From contig JAAFJU010000009.1 of the NCBI GenBank assembly GCA_013298165.1, positions 1 to 64,000 of the forward strand: a DNA stretch of 64,000 nucleotides, in the 5' to 3' direction. Positions within the stretch are counted from its first letter, which is position 1. The number at the start of each line of letters is the position of its first letter. A program made the position numbers and the translations under genes. This document shows positions 9,375 through 18,426 of the stretch, one piece after another. The stretch comes from Synechococcales cyanobacterium bin31.maxbin.ball.101. Its GTDB lineage: Bacteria > Cyanobacteriota > Cyanobacteriia > Leptolyngbyales > Leptolyngbyaceae. Under the pieces are notes generated by a model, which searched no databases, was not told the origin of the DNA, and worked only from the letters and a program-made list of their open reading frames with translations.

Positions 9375-11054
9375 TTAAGGAGAGAGTTGAAATGCTTCTG
9401 CGATCGGTCCCAATGCCAGCACAGGTAAAAATGTCAACACACCCAGAATCAAAATAACAACGCCAGTAATACTGGTAAACAATCCTGTATCTGTTCTCAA
9501 GGTGCCATCTGTCATCGGTACAGGCTGCTTTTGCGACATGCTTTCAGCGAGGAGGAGTAATGCCACGATCGGGACATAGCGACCCAGCAGGATTGACACC
9601 CCTGCACTTAAGTTCCACCAAACCGTTGCATCTCCCAATCCCTCAAATCCAGAACCATTGTTGGCAGAGGCGGAGGCATATTCATAGATGACTTGGGACA
9701 GTCCGTGAAAACCTGGGTTGCTAATACCCGCTAAGGCTTCTGGAAATGCTAGGGTGATTGCGGCAGGGATTAGAATGGCGATTGGGTGAACCAATAGAAT
9801 CACACTGGCAAATACAATCTCAGTCTTTTCAATCTTCCGTCCCAAAAACTCTGGTGTTCGCCCCACCATTAATCCGGTTAAGAACACCGCTAGGATTAAA
9901 TAGACGAAGAGATAAGCGGTCCCCGTGCCCTGGCCGCCCCAGACAATTTGCAAAAACAAATTGAGCAGCGTTGAAAAGCCGCCGGAGGGCATCAGAGAAT
10001 CGTGCATTCCATTAACAGCGCCGCACATGGTCGCCGTCGTTGTCACGGCCCACAGCGCGGTCTGTGCCCAGCCAAATCGGACTTCTTTACCCTCCAGGTT
10101 AGGCGAAATTTCGCCCAGGATGGCATTCACTTGTGGATTGCCCTGAAATTCTCCGATCGCCGTAATGATCACGAATGGAATAAAGAATGCCAGAACGATC
10201 GCATACACTAACCAAGCCTGTTTTAGATTGTGCGTGAAGATTCCATAGGTATAGATAAGTGAAGATGGAATGGCTACCATAGCAACGGTTTCAATCAAAT
10301 TAGTCCAGCCATTGGGATTTTCAAAGGGATGGGCTGAGTTGGCCCCGAAGAAACCGCCGCCATTTTCGCCCAGTTGCTTAATGATCTCAAAATGGGCCAC
10401 GGGGCCACGGGCGATCGTTTGCATTGTGCCTTCGAGGGTTTTGAGTTGGAGTGCGCCTGCAATCGTTTCGGGAACGCCTGCTGCGAGTAGTAGCAATGCT
10501 CCTACCAATGAAATCGGCAACAGGATTCGCGTAATAGATAGGACTAAATCTTGATAAAAGTTACCCAGCGATCGGCCCGTCAGCCCTCGAATAAACGCAA
10601 TCCCCACGGCAAGCCCCGTTGCCGCCGAAGTAAACATCAAAAAGCCTAGCGCAAAGACTTGAGATCCGTAGCTGAGCGTCGTTTCTCCGGAGTAATGCTG
10701 CTGGTCTGTGTTGGTTAGAAATGAAATGGTTGTATGCAGTGCAATATCCCAGTTCATCATCCCGACCCCTGTGGGATTGAGAGGCAAGAGCGGCTGTAAT
10801 AGTAGAACCATGAGTACCGCAGCACCCATCATAAAATTGCTAATCAGCACCGATCGAATGTATTGCCAACCCGTCATGTCTGGCATCGATCGCAGGCCGA
10901 TCGCCCTATACATCAGTCGATCGAGCGGATTTAGAATCGCATCGAGTCCTGTGCGTTCATTGAGGAAAACATGGGCAATATATCGACCCAATAGGGGTGT
11001 GATTACAATGACAATCAGAAGGGTTAATGCAATTTGAAGCCAGCCCTGAAGCAT
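9375..11054 (-). CDS. kdpA: Potassium-transporting ATPase subunit A (KdpA)
   Basis: The 559-residue K+-selective channel-like subunit of the Kdp pump, with about ten hydrophobic segments. Family motifs include [11 protein letters not shown], the [19 protein letters not shown] loop (read in two pieces, it forms part of a selectivity-filter repeat) and NNGSGFEGL near the C-terminus. First gene of the operon. Its upstream region is shared with a divergently transcribed kinase gene, so expression may be controlled from 11055-11292. Confidence 0.98.
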   Translation of the reverse strand: MLQGWLQIALTLLIVIVITPLLGRYIAHVFLNERTGLDAILNPLDRLMYRAIGLRSMPDMTGWQYIRSVLISNFMMGAAVLMVLLLQPLLPLNPTGVGMMNWDIALHTTISFLTNTDQQHYSGETTLSYGSQVFALGFLMFTSAATGLAVGIAFIRGLTGRSLGNFYQDLVLSITRILLPISLVGALLLLAAGVPETIAGALQLKTLEGTMQTIARGPVAHFEIIKQLGENGGGFFGANSAHPFENPNGWTNLIETVAMVAIPSSLIYTYGIFTHNLKQAWLVYAIVLAFFIPFVIITAIGEFQGNPQVNAILGEISPNLEGKEVRFGWAQTALWAVTTTATMCGAVNGMHDSLMPSGGFSTLLNLFLQIVWGGQGTGTAYLFVYLILAVFLTGLMVGRTPEFLGRKIEKTEIVFASVILLVHPIAILIPAAITLAFPEALAGISNPGFHGLSQVIYEYASASANNGSGFEGLGDATVWWNLSAGVSILLGRYVPIVALLLLAESMSQKQPVPMTDGTLRTDTGLFTSITGVVILILGVLTFLPVLALGPIAEAFQLSP

Positions 11055-11202
11055 AAATTTGATCTCACATCATCGGCGAGGGTGGATACCGACTGATCAT
11101 CGCCAAAGCAAATCGCTTTGCACAGATATAGGGAGATATAGATTTTGATCCGATCGGTGAAGCCGTTGCAGCATCAGCTTTCTACGATAGTTTTAAAACA
11201 GT

Positions 11203-11221
11203 GTTTAGATCTAATCTAAAC
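11203..11221. promoter_or_regulatory. Perfect inverted repeat between kdpA and the divergent sensor kinase
   Basis: GTTTAGAT and ATCTAAAC form a perfect 8-base inverted repeat separated by CTA. It lies in the 238-base divergent intergenic region 11055-11292. Symmetry and position are what one expects of an operator for a dimeric regulator controlling kdp, the two-component genes, or both. No -10/-35 pair could be assigned with confidence. Confidence 0.45.
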
Positions 11222-11292
11222 GCTATGAGTCGCCCACTGAACCCTGAGATTATTTACAATAAAGAGGAATTAAGGTTGAGCGTAAACCCGCC

Positions 11293-12408
11293 ATGAAAAA
11301 CTTAGCGATCGATCCCTCTATGCAGCCCCCCCTCCAAGCAAGACCCCAAACTCAGGTTTGGCGCAAACGAGATGTGGTTCTGATCACGGTTGTCTTGCTT
11401 ACAATCTCGGCGCTCGACTTCTTTACACCTCCTGAGTACATTTTGGGGTTTCTGTATCTTTGCCCCTTACTGTTGGCGAATCGCCGTCTGTCTCAGCGAT
11501 TCGTGTTGATCATTACGGGAATTATTATTGTTCTAATGCTGTTGAATTTATGGCTTCCCAACGCGGCATTGGTGACATTACCTGCGATCGTAAACCGATT
11601 AATCGCAGCCCTTTCAATGGCTGTCACGTCGATCCTCAGCATTCGCAATAAAGAATATGCCAATACCATTTCAAGTCAGCAAGCCGATTTTGCCGCCCAA
11701 TCACAACTCACCAGCCTACGAGAAGATTTTGCCTCCACCCTCACCCACGACCTCAAAACCCCACTCCTCGGTGCGATCGCGACGTTAAACGCCTTTCTCG
11801 AAGGACAGTTTGGGGCTATTTCTCCGCTTCAAACCCAAGTGCTGACCACTATGGAGCGCAGTCATAAAACGAGTGTGCAATTACTCGAAACCCTTTTAGA
11901 TGTCTATCGAAATGATGCCACTGGATTGGTTTTGCATTTAGAAACCATTGATTTAACGACACTCGTTGAAGAAGCGGCGAACCAAGTGGCAGGACTCGCC
12001 CACCATCGCCAAGTTCACATTACGGTTTGGCATGACGAGTCAGACTTTCGTCGATCGCTTCGAATGCAGGCGGATGCGCTTCAGCTTCAACGGGTGCTAA
12101 TGAATTTACTGGTAAATGCCATTAATCATTCTAGTCGAGGCGATCGGGTTGAGGTGTGGCTGTCTTCCATGGGATCTCACCATCGTGTTTATGTTCGGGA
12201 TCAAGGTGCAGGGCTAAAGCCGGAGGTGATTGCACAGCTTTTTCAGCGGTTTTATCAAGGGGATAGCGATCGTCAAGCCAAGGGGACTGGGCTGGGACTT
12301 TACCTAGCTCGACAAATTATCGCCGCCCATCACGGTACAATTTGGGCTGAGCCGCTATCGCCCAAGGGAGCCGTTTTTGCATTCCAGATTCCCATTGCTC
12401 AACCCTAG
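11293..12408 (+). CDS. Membrane sensor histidine kinase
   Basis: A 371-residue kinase with about four hydrophobic segments in residues 25-120 and no evident periplasmic domain. A HisKA domain follows with the phospho-acceptor in THDLKTPLLGA (about H152), then a HATPase with N-box MNLLVNAINHSS, G1 DQGAGL and G2 GTGLGLYLARQI. It is divergent from kdpA and 53 bases upstream of a response-regulator gene, so the two probably form a two-component system. Because KdpD here lacks a kinase domain, this kinase is a candidate to supply that function, but the location is the only evidence. Confidence 0.93.
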   Translation: MKNLAIDPSMQPPLQARPQTQVWRKRDVVLITVVLLTISALDFFTPPEYILGFLYLCPLLLANRRLSQRFVLIITGIIIVLMLLNLWLPNAALVTLPAIVNRLIAALSMAVTSILSIRNKEYANTISSQQADFAAQSQLTSLREDFASTLTHDLKTPLLGAIATLNAFLEGQFGAISPLQTQVLTTMERSHKTSVQLLETLLDVYRNDATGLVLHLETIDLTTLVEEAANQVAGLAHHRQVHITVWHDESDFRRSLRMQADALQLQRVLMNLLVNAINHSSRGDRVEVWLSSMGSHHRVYVRDQGAGLKPEVIAQLFQRFYQGDSDRQAKGTGLGLYLARQIIAAHHGTIWAEPLSPKGAVFAFQIPIAQP

Positions 12409-12453
12409 CGTTTGTTAATCTTATTATTTCGGATAACCTTAGCGTTTCTTAAT
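12406..12453 (+). repeat. Direct repeat between kinase and regulator genes
   Basis: TAGCGTTTGTTAAT (12406-12419, starting in the kinase stop codon) recurs as TAGCGTTTCTTAAT at 12440-12453, with a 34-base period. It sits in the 53-base spacer just before the response-regulator start. It may be a regulator-binding site or chance; the length makes it modest evidence. Confidence 0.35.
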
Positions 12454-12461
12454 TTTGTTCT

Positions 12462-13112
12462 ATGTCTAATGATGCCCTTCGGTTATTGTTGGTTGAAGAT
12501 GATGAACTGTTTCGTTTAGGCTTGCGGGTGCGGTTACAGCAGGATGCCATGATTCAGGAGGTGGTGGAAGCGGAAGATGGGGAAACGGCACTGACGATCG
12601 CCGCCCAAACCCCGTTTGATCTTGTCCTCCTCGACATTGGACTCCCCGGCATCGGCGGCATTGAAACCTGTCGGCAACTCCAACTCCAACAGCCCAATTT
12701 ACCGATTCTAGTTTTGACATCCCGCGAAGATCCTGAATTACTCAATCGTTTGATTGCGTTGGGGGTGCAGGGCTATTGTCTGAAAGGAATTGCGGCGGAA
12801 AGTTTGATTTTGGCGGTGCGATCGGTGGCGGCGGGGGCCTCTTGGTGGGATGCGATCGCCACTCAACGGATTCGACAAACGCTAACGGATACGGTGTCAT
12901 TGACGATCAGCACGGCAAATCCTTTAACTCAACGCGAGCAGGAAGTTCTGGCATTGATGGCTGAAGGTAAGACCAATTCAGAGATTGCGAATCGGTTGTA
13001 TATTTGTACTGGCACGGTTCGGGTTCATGTTCATGCTATTTTGCATAAATTGCAGGTGAGCGATCGAAAACAAGCCACACAATTTGCTCAAACGCAAAAT
13101 TGGTTGAGCTAA
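12462..13112 (+). CDS. NarL/LuxR-family response regulator
   Basis: A 216-residue regulator with an N-terminal receiver (LLLVEDDE; acceptor D58 in LVLLDIGLPG) and a C-terminal LuxR-type HTH (LTQREQEVLALMAEGKTN, then GTVRVHVHAILHKL). The conserved receiver Lys lies in YCLKG. It would bind DNA as a dimer when phosphorylated by the adjacent kinase. It is not an OmpR-type KdpE, so if it regulates kdp it is a different regulator class. It ends 11 bases from the convergent ribokinase gene. Confidence 0.93.
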   Translation: MSNDALRLLLVEDDELFRLGLRVRLQQDAMIQEVVEAEDGETALTIAAQTPFDLVLLDIGLPGIGGIETCRQLQLQQPNLPILVLTSREDPELLNRLIALGVQGYCLKGIAAESLILAVRSVAAGASWWDAIATQRIRQTLTDTVSLTISTANPLTQREQEVLALMAEGKTNSEIANRLYICTGTVRVHVHAILHKLQVSDRKQATQFAQTQNWLS

Positions 13113-13123
13113 GATTGGCTGAA

Positions 13124-14062
13124 CTAATGGCCTAAAAACCGATCGAATTGAACTCGATCGCTCATGGCCACCTGTGCGCCGATCGTCAGCGTAGCCAAAG
13201 CGCCTGCTGCACAGCCTCGTCGCACGGCTTCAATCATGGGAAACCCTTCGACGATCGCCACGCCCAAACCACCCGCAAAGGCATCGCCTGCCGCTACCGT
13301 GTCGATCGCTTCTACTTTAAAGGCGGGAATAAAAGCCGTTGTGATTTCGGATCCTTGCTCTTCTGAATACAAGGCCCCTTGTGCGCCGAGTTTGATAATT
13401 ACCGCTTTTGCGCCTTGGTCATGCAAGACAAATGCTGCACTAGTTGCGGTTTCGATCGAATTCACTTCAAACCCAACCAATTGTGAGGCTTCGGTTTCGT
13501 TGGGAATGAGCAAATCAATGTGGGGATATAAATGAACGATCGACTCTTCCGGCACGGGAGCCGGATCCAAAATTACCATCACGCCTTCTTTTTGTGCCGC
13601 CTGAGCTGCGAGCTTGACCGCTTCGATCGATACTTCAAGCTGGAGCAGCAACACCTCGGCCTCGGGCAATAGCGGAACCAATCGATCGACATCGCTGGAA
13701 TTGAGCCGATCGTTTGCGCCATACACGCCAATAATTTGGTTCTCACCTGTCTCTGCCACGGTAATGATGGCCACCCCTGAATGAATCGTCTCATCCACGG
13801 TTACGCCGCTCGTCTCAACGCCGTAGGTCTGCAAACCTGCCGTTAACGATCGGCCCCAATCATCGTTTCCCACTCGCCCTACGAGCGCGGTTGAAACGCC
13901 GAGTTTTGCGGCTGCCACGGCTTGATTTGCGCCCTTTCCGCCCGGTGTCGTGAAAAATTCGCTGCCCATCAGCGTTTCACCGGGCAATGGCAAGCGCGAC
14001 ACCCGCGTCACCAAATCCATATTTAAACTACCGAAGACTACGATCGGCGCAGGTATCGTCAT
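13124..14062 (-). CDS. rbsK: Ribokinase (PfkB family sugar kinase)
   Basis: A 312-residue PfkB-type kinase that would phosphorylate D-ribose to ribose 5-phosphate. It has the N-terminal substrate motif (GSLNMDLV), the Gly-rich GGKGANQAVAAAKLG motif of ribokinases, and the C-terminal catalytic signature DTVAAGDAFAGGL with the catalytic Asp. Length is typical of RbsK (about 305-315). No ribose transporter genes are beside it. Ribokinase is the best call; a related nucleoside or sugar kinase cannot be excluded. Confidence 0.9.
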   Translation of the reverse strand: MTIPAPIVVFGSLNMDLVTRVSRLPLPGETLMGSEFFTTPGGKGANQAVAAAKLGVSTALVGRVGNDDWGRSLTAGLQTYGVETSGVTVDETIHSGVAIITVAETGENQIIGVYGANDRLNSSDVDRLVPLLPEAEVLLLQLEVSIEAVKLAAQAAQKEGVMVILDPAPVPEESIVHLYPHIDLLIPNETEASQLVGFEVNSIETATSAAFVLHDQGAKAVIIKLGAQGALYSEEQGSEITTAFIPAFKVEAIDTVAAGDAFAGGLGVAIVEGFPMIEAVRRGCAAGALATLTIGAQVAMSDRVQFDRFLGH

Positions 14063-14143
14063 GGGTTGGGGATTCCCTAAATTTGAGGCTGTTTTAGTCT
14101 ATCCTTTTGGTAGTAGCCTTCTAAAAAATTTGCGTCTCTTGTT

Positions 14144-14368
14144 ATGACTTCTACGATCGCCATTGGCTCCACTGTCAAGCTCAACAAAGTCCTCCCCTAC
14201 GTCAAGACCGCCGAAGCCAAACCCATGCTGCGTCCCGGCACGGTCATTTCATCTGAGGAAGTGGGAACGGTGATTTCCTGTCATCCCGCCAACAACTGGG
14301 GCGTGAGATTTGCGCGGGGATCGTTTTTGATCGACCAAGGGGATTTGGAGACGATCGAAGATTCTTAA
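14144..14368 (+). CDS. sipA: SipA (DUF3148), NblS-interacting regulatory protein
   Basis: A 74-residue protein with the DUF3148 signature PYVKTAEAKPMLRP and WGVRFARGSFLID. In cyanobacteria SipA is a small SH3-like protein that binds the essential NblS (Hik33) kinase and modulates signalling to RpaB in high-light and stress responses. Start ATG at 14144 gives the normal family length. It is divergent from rbsK, with 81 bases between the starts. Confidence 0.88.
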   Translation: MTSTIAIGSTVKLNKVLPYVKTAEAKPMLRPGTVISSEEVGTVISCHPANNWGVRFARGSFLIDQGDLETIEDS

Positions 14369-14410
14369 TTATTCTCAAGATTAAAACACTCAACTCATCC
14401 CCAATTTTTG

Positions 14411-16309
14411 ATGGCATTTGTTACCATGCCATCTATGAAATCAAATTCTTCGACCTCCCCTTCGTCATCTACCAAAATCGAACCTGCTGAAAAACCGGAT
14501 ATTCGTCAAGCCCTTTGGCGAAGTCTTCAGTTGGTCATGGAATCTGCGCCCAAGGAACTGTGGCAGATTGGAATTTTCAATTTAATCCGGGGTGCGGGTC
14601 CCTCTCTCGCCCTCTACTACAGCAAAGTCGTCATCGACCAAACCGCCTCCCTCGCAGGCACAGCCGCCAATAAACCGCTGGATTGGTCGATCGTTAATCA
14701 GTACCCACAATTATTGAGTGCGATCGTGGCCTTAATTGGCACGAACCTGTTTATTGAATCGGTGTCATCCATTGATACGCAAATGTTTGCAGCGTTGCGC
14801 GATCGGGTGCAGGGGACGATCGAAGGAAAGGTGATTTCAAAGATTGCCAACTTTAACGACATTGCACTCTTTGAACAGCCCGAGTTGCTAAATATTGTCC
14901 AGCTTACCAATAAAGGCATTCAACGAATGCAACGTCTGGCCTTTATTTTTGCCGCGTCATTTATGGGCATTTTTACCTTGATTCCTGCGGTCTTTTTGGC
15001 GGCGGGGATTTCTTGGTGGGTGCCATTGATGCTGTTGGGCTTTGCGGTGCCGGGGGTGGTGATTGACCTGCGCTACTGGAAGAAAAGCTGGCGGGTTGAG
15101 GAGTCCCAGGCGGGCCTGTCTCGGGAAAAAGAGATTTATGCCAAACTGCTCAAAGAAGAAAACTACGCCAAAGAAATGCGGTTGTTTTCGTTGCAGCATG
15201 TGATGCTCGATCGCTGGAATGAAATCTTTCAGCGTCTGTTCAAAGAAATGCAGGACATTCGCAAAGAAGGGGCGATCGCAATGATTTGCCTGTCGATTTT
15301 AGGCGGTATCGGCACCAGCATTCCTTATCTTTATGTGATTTTTGGTGTGATTACGGGACGCTTTACCTTGGGTGATATTGCGCTTTATACAGGCGTAATC
15401 ATGCAACTCAAACGCAGTCTGTACACGCTGGTGAGCAATCTGGGTGATATTTATGATGTTGCATTGGCGACGCGCCCCGTGTTTCAACTTCTCGATCTAC
15501 AGCCGATCTTAATCGATCGGCCTGACGCTGTACCATTGCCCGATCGGGGCAACGGTTTGAGTATCAAAAATCTCAGTTTCAGCTATCCCGGTAGTGAAAA
15601 GGCCATTCTTCACGACGTTACATTCAATGTAAAACCCGGAGAAATGGTCGTTCTGGTGGGTGAAAACGGAGCAGGTAAAACAACATTAGGTAAATTGCTA
15701 GCCCGACTCTATGATCCTTCTGCTGGCAACATTGAATGGAATGGCGTGGATTATAAAGACGCATCGCTAGACGAAATTCGATCGCGCATCGCTGTCGTCA
15801 TGCAAGACTACGCCCGTTTCCCCGCCACTGCCCGTGAAAATGTAGGCTGGGGCTATCTTCCAAAGCTTCAAGAGGATGGTGCTTTGGCGCAAGTTCTGAC
15901 AGAAGCGGGGATTAACCACGTCATTATGGAACTAGACCAAGGACTTGAAACACCCTTAGGCAAACAACTTGAAAAAGGCGTTGATCTGTCGGGTGGTCAA
16001 TGGCAACGGATGGCGATCGCCCGCGCCCTCCTCCGCCTCGGCACTTCAGAACTCGTGATTTTTGATGAACCCACGGCGGCATTAGATCCTAAAAATGAAC
16101 ATGAAATCTATGAAATCTTCCGCACGATCGCCCGTGGTCGCATGACCATTGTGATTAGCCATCGCTTGTCCTTGGCGAGGATAGCCGATCGGATCATTGT
16201 CCTAGAGCATGGTGCGATTTTGGAAGAAGGCAATCATGCGGAACTGATTGAACAGAAGGGTCGCTATGCTGAGATGTTTATGCGTCAGGCCCAAAGTTAT
16301 ATCAATTAA
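14411..16309 (+). CDS. ABC exporter half-transporter (membrane plus ATPase domains)
   Basis: About 632 residues from the ATG at 14411. An N-terminal transmembrane domain of roughly five to six spans is fused to a nucleotide-binding domain with Walker A GENGAGKTT, the signature LSGGQWQRMAIARAL and Walker B LVIFDEPTAALD, followed by the H-loop ISHR. This is the homodimeric exporter architecture (MsbA/LmrA type); the substrate is unknown. It is followed 122 bases later by a propeller-like gene on the same strand. A TTG codon just before the ATG is an alternative start. Confidence 0.92.
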   Translation: MAFVTMPSMKSNSSTSPSSSTKIEPAEKPDIRQALWRSLQLVMESAPKELWQIGIFNLIRGAGPSLALYYSKVVIDQTASLAGTAANKPLDWSIVNQYPQLLSAIVALIGTNLFIESVSSIDTQMFAALRDRVQGTIEGKVISKIANFNDIALFEQPELLNIVQLTNKGIQRMQRLAFIFAASFMGIFTLIPAVFLAAGISWWVPLMLLGFAVPGVVIDLRYWKKSWRVEESQAGLSREKEIYAKLLKEENYAKEMRLFSLQHVMLDRWNEIFQRLFKEMQDIRKEGAIAMICLSILGGIGTSIPYLYVIFGVITGRFTLGDIALYTGVIMQLKRSLYTLVSNLGDIYDVALATRPVFQLLDLQPILIDRPDAVPLPDRGNGLSIKNLSFSYPGSEKAILHDVTFNVKPGEMVVLVGENGAGKTTLGKLLARLYDPSAGNIEWNGVDYKDASLDEIRSRIAVVMQDYARFPATARENVGWGYLPKLQEDGALAQVLTEAGINHVIMELDQGLETPLGKQLEKGVDLSGGQWQRMAIARALLRLGTSELVIFDEPTAALDPKNEHEIYEIFRTIARGRMTIVISHRLSLARIADRIIVLEHGAILEEGNHAELIEQKGRYAEMFMRQAQSYIN

Positions 16310-16431
16310 GTAAGCCGTTAGCGAAGCCGATCGCTGGCGTCTTCCAGTTGTTTATTCCCGGATTTGAGACTTGGTCGTCGATGGGAAGCGTTTTGGTGGG
16401 TACAATAGGCCCGTCGCTATGCACAAAAGTC

Positions 16432-17601
16432 ATGATTTTTAAGGTTGCCTATCTTGCCAGTGGACAGTTACATCTCAAGACTGGAGATAGCCCAGCGCAA
16501 CTGATAGAAAGCGAGTTTGGCGAGTCTTTGCGCAACTCTCGCCGCCAGATTCAGCGTCGTAATGCCTGGAAGAAAAATCCTCTGGAGCAAATGGTATTTC
16601 AAGAGTCAGAGCGTAATGACCTGGAAACAAAGCAGCCGATTACGCTAACCGGAATCTGTAGTGGGGCCGTGGGACAGCTTTTCTATGCGCTCTCAACGGT
16701 GGGGACGGGCGGAATTCTATCCTTGGATGTCGATCGCCAGAAAGAGAATCGACTGTTCCATAGTGCAGATTTCTCCGTCCATGATTTGAGCTACCTTGCG
16801 GAACAAGATTTGCTCGCTTGCAGTCTGCGTCATCCCTCAGGGGAGGCGAATCTTGCCACGATGAGGGCTGATGGCATCCGCCCAGCGGAGATCACAGAGG
16901 GTGATTCCTTAGATTTGGCTCCTGCTTGGATTCCTGGACAGAAGAAGGCTTTGGTGTTTCAGTCAGCCGGGATTGCGCGGACGGGGGAGGGAGTCTTAAT
17001 CGCCCAGGGAGCCTTTTCGATCGAAAAGTTGGATTTTGAAGCAGGCACAGTTGATACATTGGTGTCGGACCCAAATTATGATTTTCTGGCTCCGCAGATG
17101 TTAGCAGATGGACGGCTTTATTATATTCGACGCCCCTATCGGCATCTTCCTAAGCCAAGTTTTTGGAATTTACTAAAGCGTGCTGTAGCGATGCCGTTTT
17201 TATTAGCCTATGCGTTGTTTCAATGGTTGAATCTGTTTACGCTGCGGTATACGGGAAAGCCCATGCTGAAACAACCCGATCGTCCGAAAGCCACAGGAAT
17301 TGGGCAGGCGGTGCTCCATGGTCAAGCGGTGAATACGAACCAAGAAGCGGAACGCAATCAAAAGTTTGAGGATGAGGATTCTCCGGCGTTGGTCCCTCGG
17401 AATTGGGAATTGGTCTGTCAGACGAGGGATGGCGAGGCCCTGACGATCGCCCGTGGGGTTGTGGCTTTCCATGTGGGGGAAGATGGCTCGGTGGTTTATA
17501 CGAATGGTGGTGCGATCTATGGAATTGTGCCGGGGGGAGGGGCGCAGCGGTTATTGAAGGAGAAGGGCCGATTGATTGAGCAGGTGAAATTGTTGGGGTA
17601 A
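16432..17601 (+). CDS. Predicted beta-propeller-like protein of unknown function
   Basis: A 389-residue protein from the ATG at 16432 (MIFKVAYLASGQLHLKTGD). Longer in-frame starts exist at 16348 (TTG) and 16381 (ATG), but the residues they add are not protein-like. Short repeated strands such as DLSYLAEQDLLACS, DLAPAWIPGQKKALVF and FLAPQMLADGRLYYI recall TolB/WD40-type propeller blades. A hydrophobic segment near residues 240-265 (AMPFLLAYALFQWL) may anchor it. An N-terminal IESEFGESLRNSRRQIQRR helix looks conserved-type. The function is unknown; it may act with the preceding exporter. Confidence 0.7.
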   Translation: MIFKVAYLASGQLHLKTGDSPAQLIESEFGESLRNSRRQIQRRNAWKKNPLEQMVFQESERNDLETKQPITLTGICSGAVGQLFYALSTVGTGGILSLDVDRQKENRLFHSADFSVHDLSYLAEQDLLACSLRHPSGEANLATMRADGIRPAEITEGDSLDLAPAWIPGQKKALVFQSAGIARTGEGVLIAQGAFSIEKLDFEAGTVDTLVSDPNYDFLAPQMLADGRLYYIRRPYRHLPKPSFWNLLKRAVAMPFLLAYALFQWLNLFTLRYTGKPMLKQPDRPKATGIGQAVLHGQAVNTNQEAERNQKFEDEDSPALVPRNWELVCQTRDGEALTIARGVVAFHVGEDGSVVYTNGGAIYGIVPGGGAQRLLKEKGRLIEQVKLLG

Positions 17602-17623
17602 ATTCACGATTTGGGTGAATTCA

Positions 17624-17722
17624 ATGGCGGCGTTGACGCAAGATGAGGTGACGGAGTTTATGGATTGTGGGTCACGGGGAACGGGGGTGAAGTTTTCGGA
17701 GGTGCAGGTGGAGGAGCTTTGA
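17624..17722 (+). CDS. Possible small ORF or gene remnant
   Basis: A 32-codon frame starting MAALTQDEVTEFMDCGSRG and ending VKFSEVQVEEL. The peptide has a sensible composition but no recognised family and a weak start context. It lies just before the HicB-like gene, where a HicA toxin might be expected, but it has no HicA motif. Could be the 3' remnant of a lost gene. Confidence 0.25.
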   Translation: MAALTQDEVTEFMDCGSRGTGVKFSEVQVEEL

Positions 17723-17769
17723 GGATTGTCGTTACAACGGTTGATTGAATCCGATCAGGAGGAACAGAA

Positions 17770-18009
17770 ATGATGATGGAATTAAAGCCACGCTATACCG
17801 TGATTGTTCAATGGTCTGATGAAGATCATTGTTTTGTAGTGAGTTTGCCGGAGTGGGGTGAGTTTTGTCATACCCATGGTGACACTTATGAAGAGGCGAT
17901 CGTAAATGCTCAGGAGGTGTTGGAGATGTTGATTGATGGAGCGATCGAGCGGGGTGAAGAATTGCCCGAGGTGCAGGTGTTCAGACCGATCGTGGCGACA
18001 GCAGCTTGA
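17770..18009 (+). CDS. HicB-family antitoxin-like protein (solo)
   Basis: A 79-residue HicB-type protein: partial RNase H-like fold with YTVIVQWSDEDHCFVVSLPE, then GDTYEEAIVNAQEVLEMLID. In type II systems HicB neutralises the HicA mRNA interferase. Here no HicA is visible on either side, and the C-terminal DNA-binding extension is absent. Solo HicB-like proteins are frequent in cyanobacteria. A good SD (GGAGGA) lies 6 bases before the start. Confidence 0.85.
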   Translation: MMMELKPRYTVIVQWSDEDHCFVVSLPEWGEFCHTHGDTYEEAIVNAQEVLEMLIDGAIERGEELPEVQVFRPIVATAA

Positions 18010-18036
18010 GATAGGGACGATCGAACTGTCCGTATA

Positions 18037-18246
18037 CTATGCCGTCTGAAGTAATGATTGATAGTGAAGTTTCATGATTTGACTCATGGTGAGGGTTTCT
18101 AGTGCGTAGGTTTTGCCTTGAAGATCGACGAACTCGACTTCAAATGCCTCAGGGGCATAGACTTCAACGATCGTTCCCACCTGTCCTTTGTAAAGATTTC
18201 GACCGGGAAGGTCGTGGGTGAGTGCAACAACATCTAAAAGATTCAT
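18037..18246 (-). CDS. DUF4926 family small protein
   Basis: A 69-residue protein from the ATG at 18246, with the DUF4926 pattern LLDVVALTHDLP, then GQVGTIVEVYAPEAFEVEF and a final LTMSQI motif. A longer frame starting at 18336 adds 30 residues that do not look conserved. The family is a small beta-rich domain often found as a stand-alone gene beside mobile or toxin-like genes; no activity is established to my knowledge. It is convergent with the HicB-like gene. Confidence 0.75.
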   Translation of the reverse strand: MNLLDVVALTHDLPGRNLYKGQVGTIVEVYAPEAFEVEFVDLQGKTYALETLTMSQIMKLHYQSLLQTA

Positions 18247-18413
18247 CGGGTTAATCATTGAGTGAATAGCCTTCCAGTTTCTCAAATGAAATGATGGCAC
18301 GATCGGGTTTTGGGCGCAAAACGGGCTGCATGTCAAATTATAGTCAGGATCCTAGTATTGCATTTTAGCTTAAACTTTTGGCAGGATGATGTGCTTGCAT
18401 GTGCTTAGGCGTC

Positions 18414-18419
18414 GGAGGA
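18414..18419 (+). promoter_or_regulatory. Shine-Dalgarno site supporting a TTG start
   Basis: GGAGGA lies 7 bases before TTG at 18427. The frame upstream is closed by TAG at 18406, and the first in-frame ATG is 14 codons further in. The site therefore supports translation of the deaminase-like protein from TTG as a free-standing gene. Confidence 0.65.
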
Positions 18420-18426
18420 TAACAGC

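Noticed and set aside
13140-13160. Stem CGATCGA / TCGATCG near the end of rbsK as a possible terminator
   Set aside because: CGATCG palindromes are everywhere in this genome and there is no T-run; the match lies within the coding region.
17602-17769. A HicA toxin gene expected next to the HicB-like gene
   Set aside because: Neither strand encodes the HicA motif; only a 32-codon frame without family features is present.
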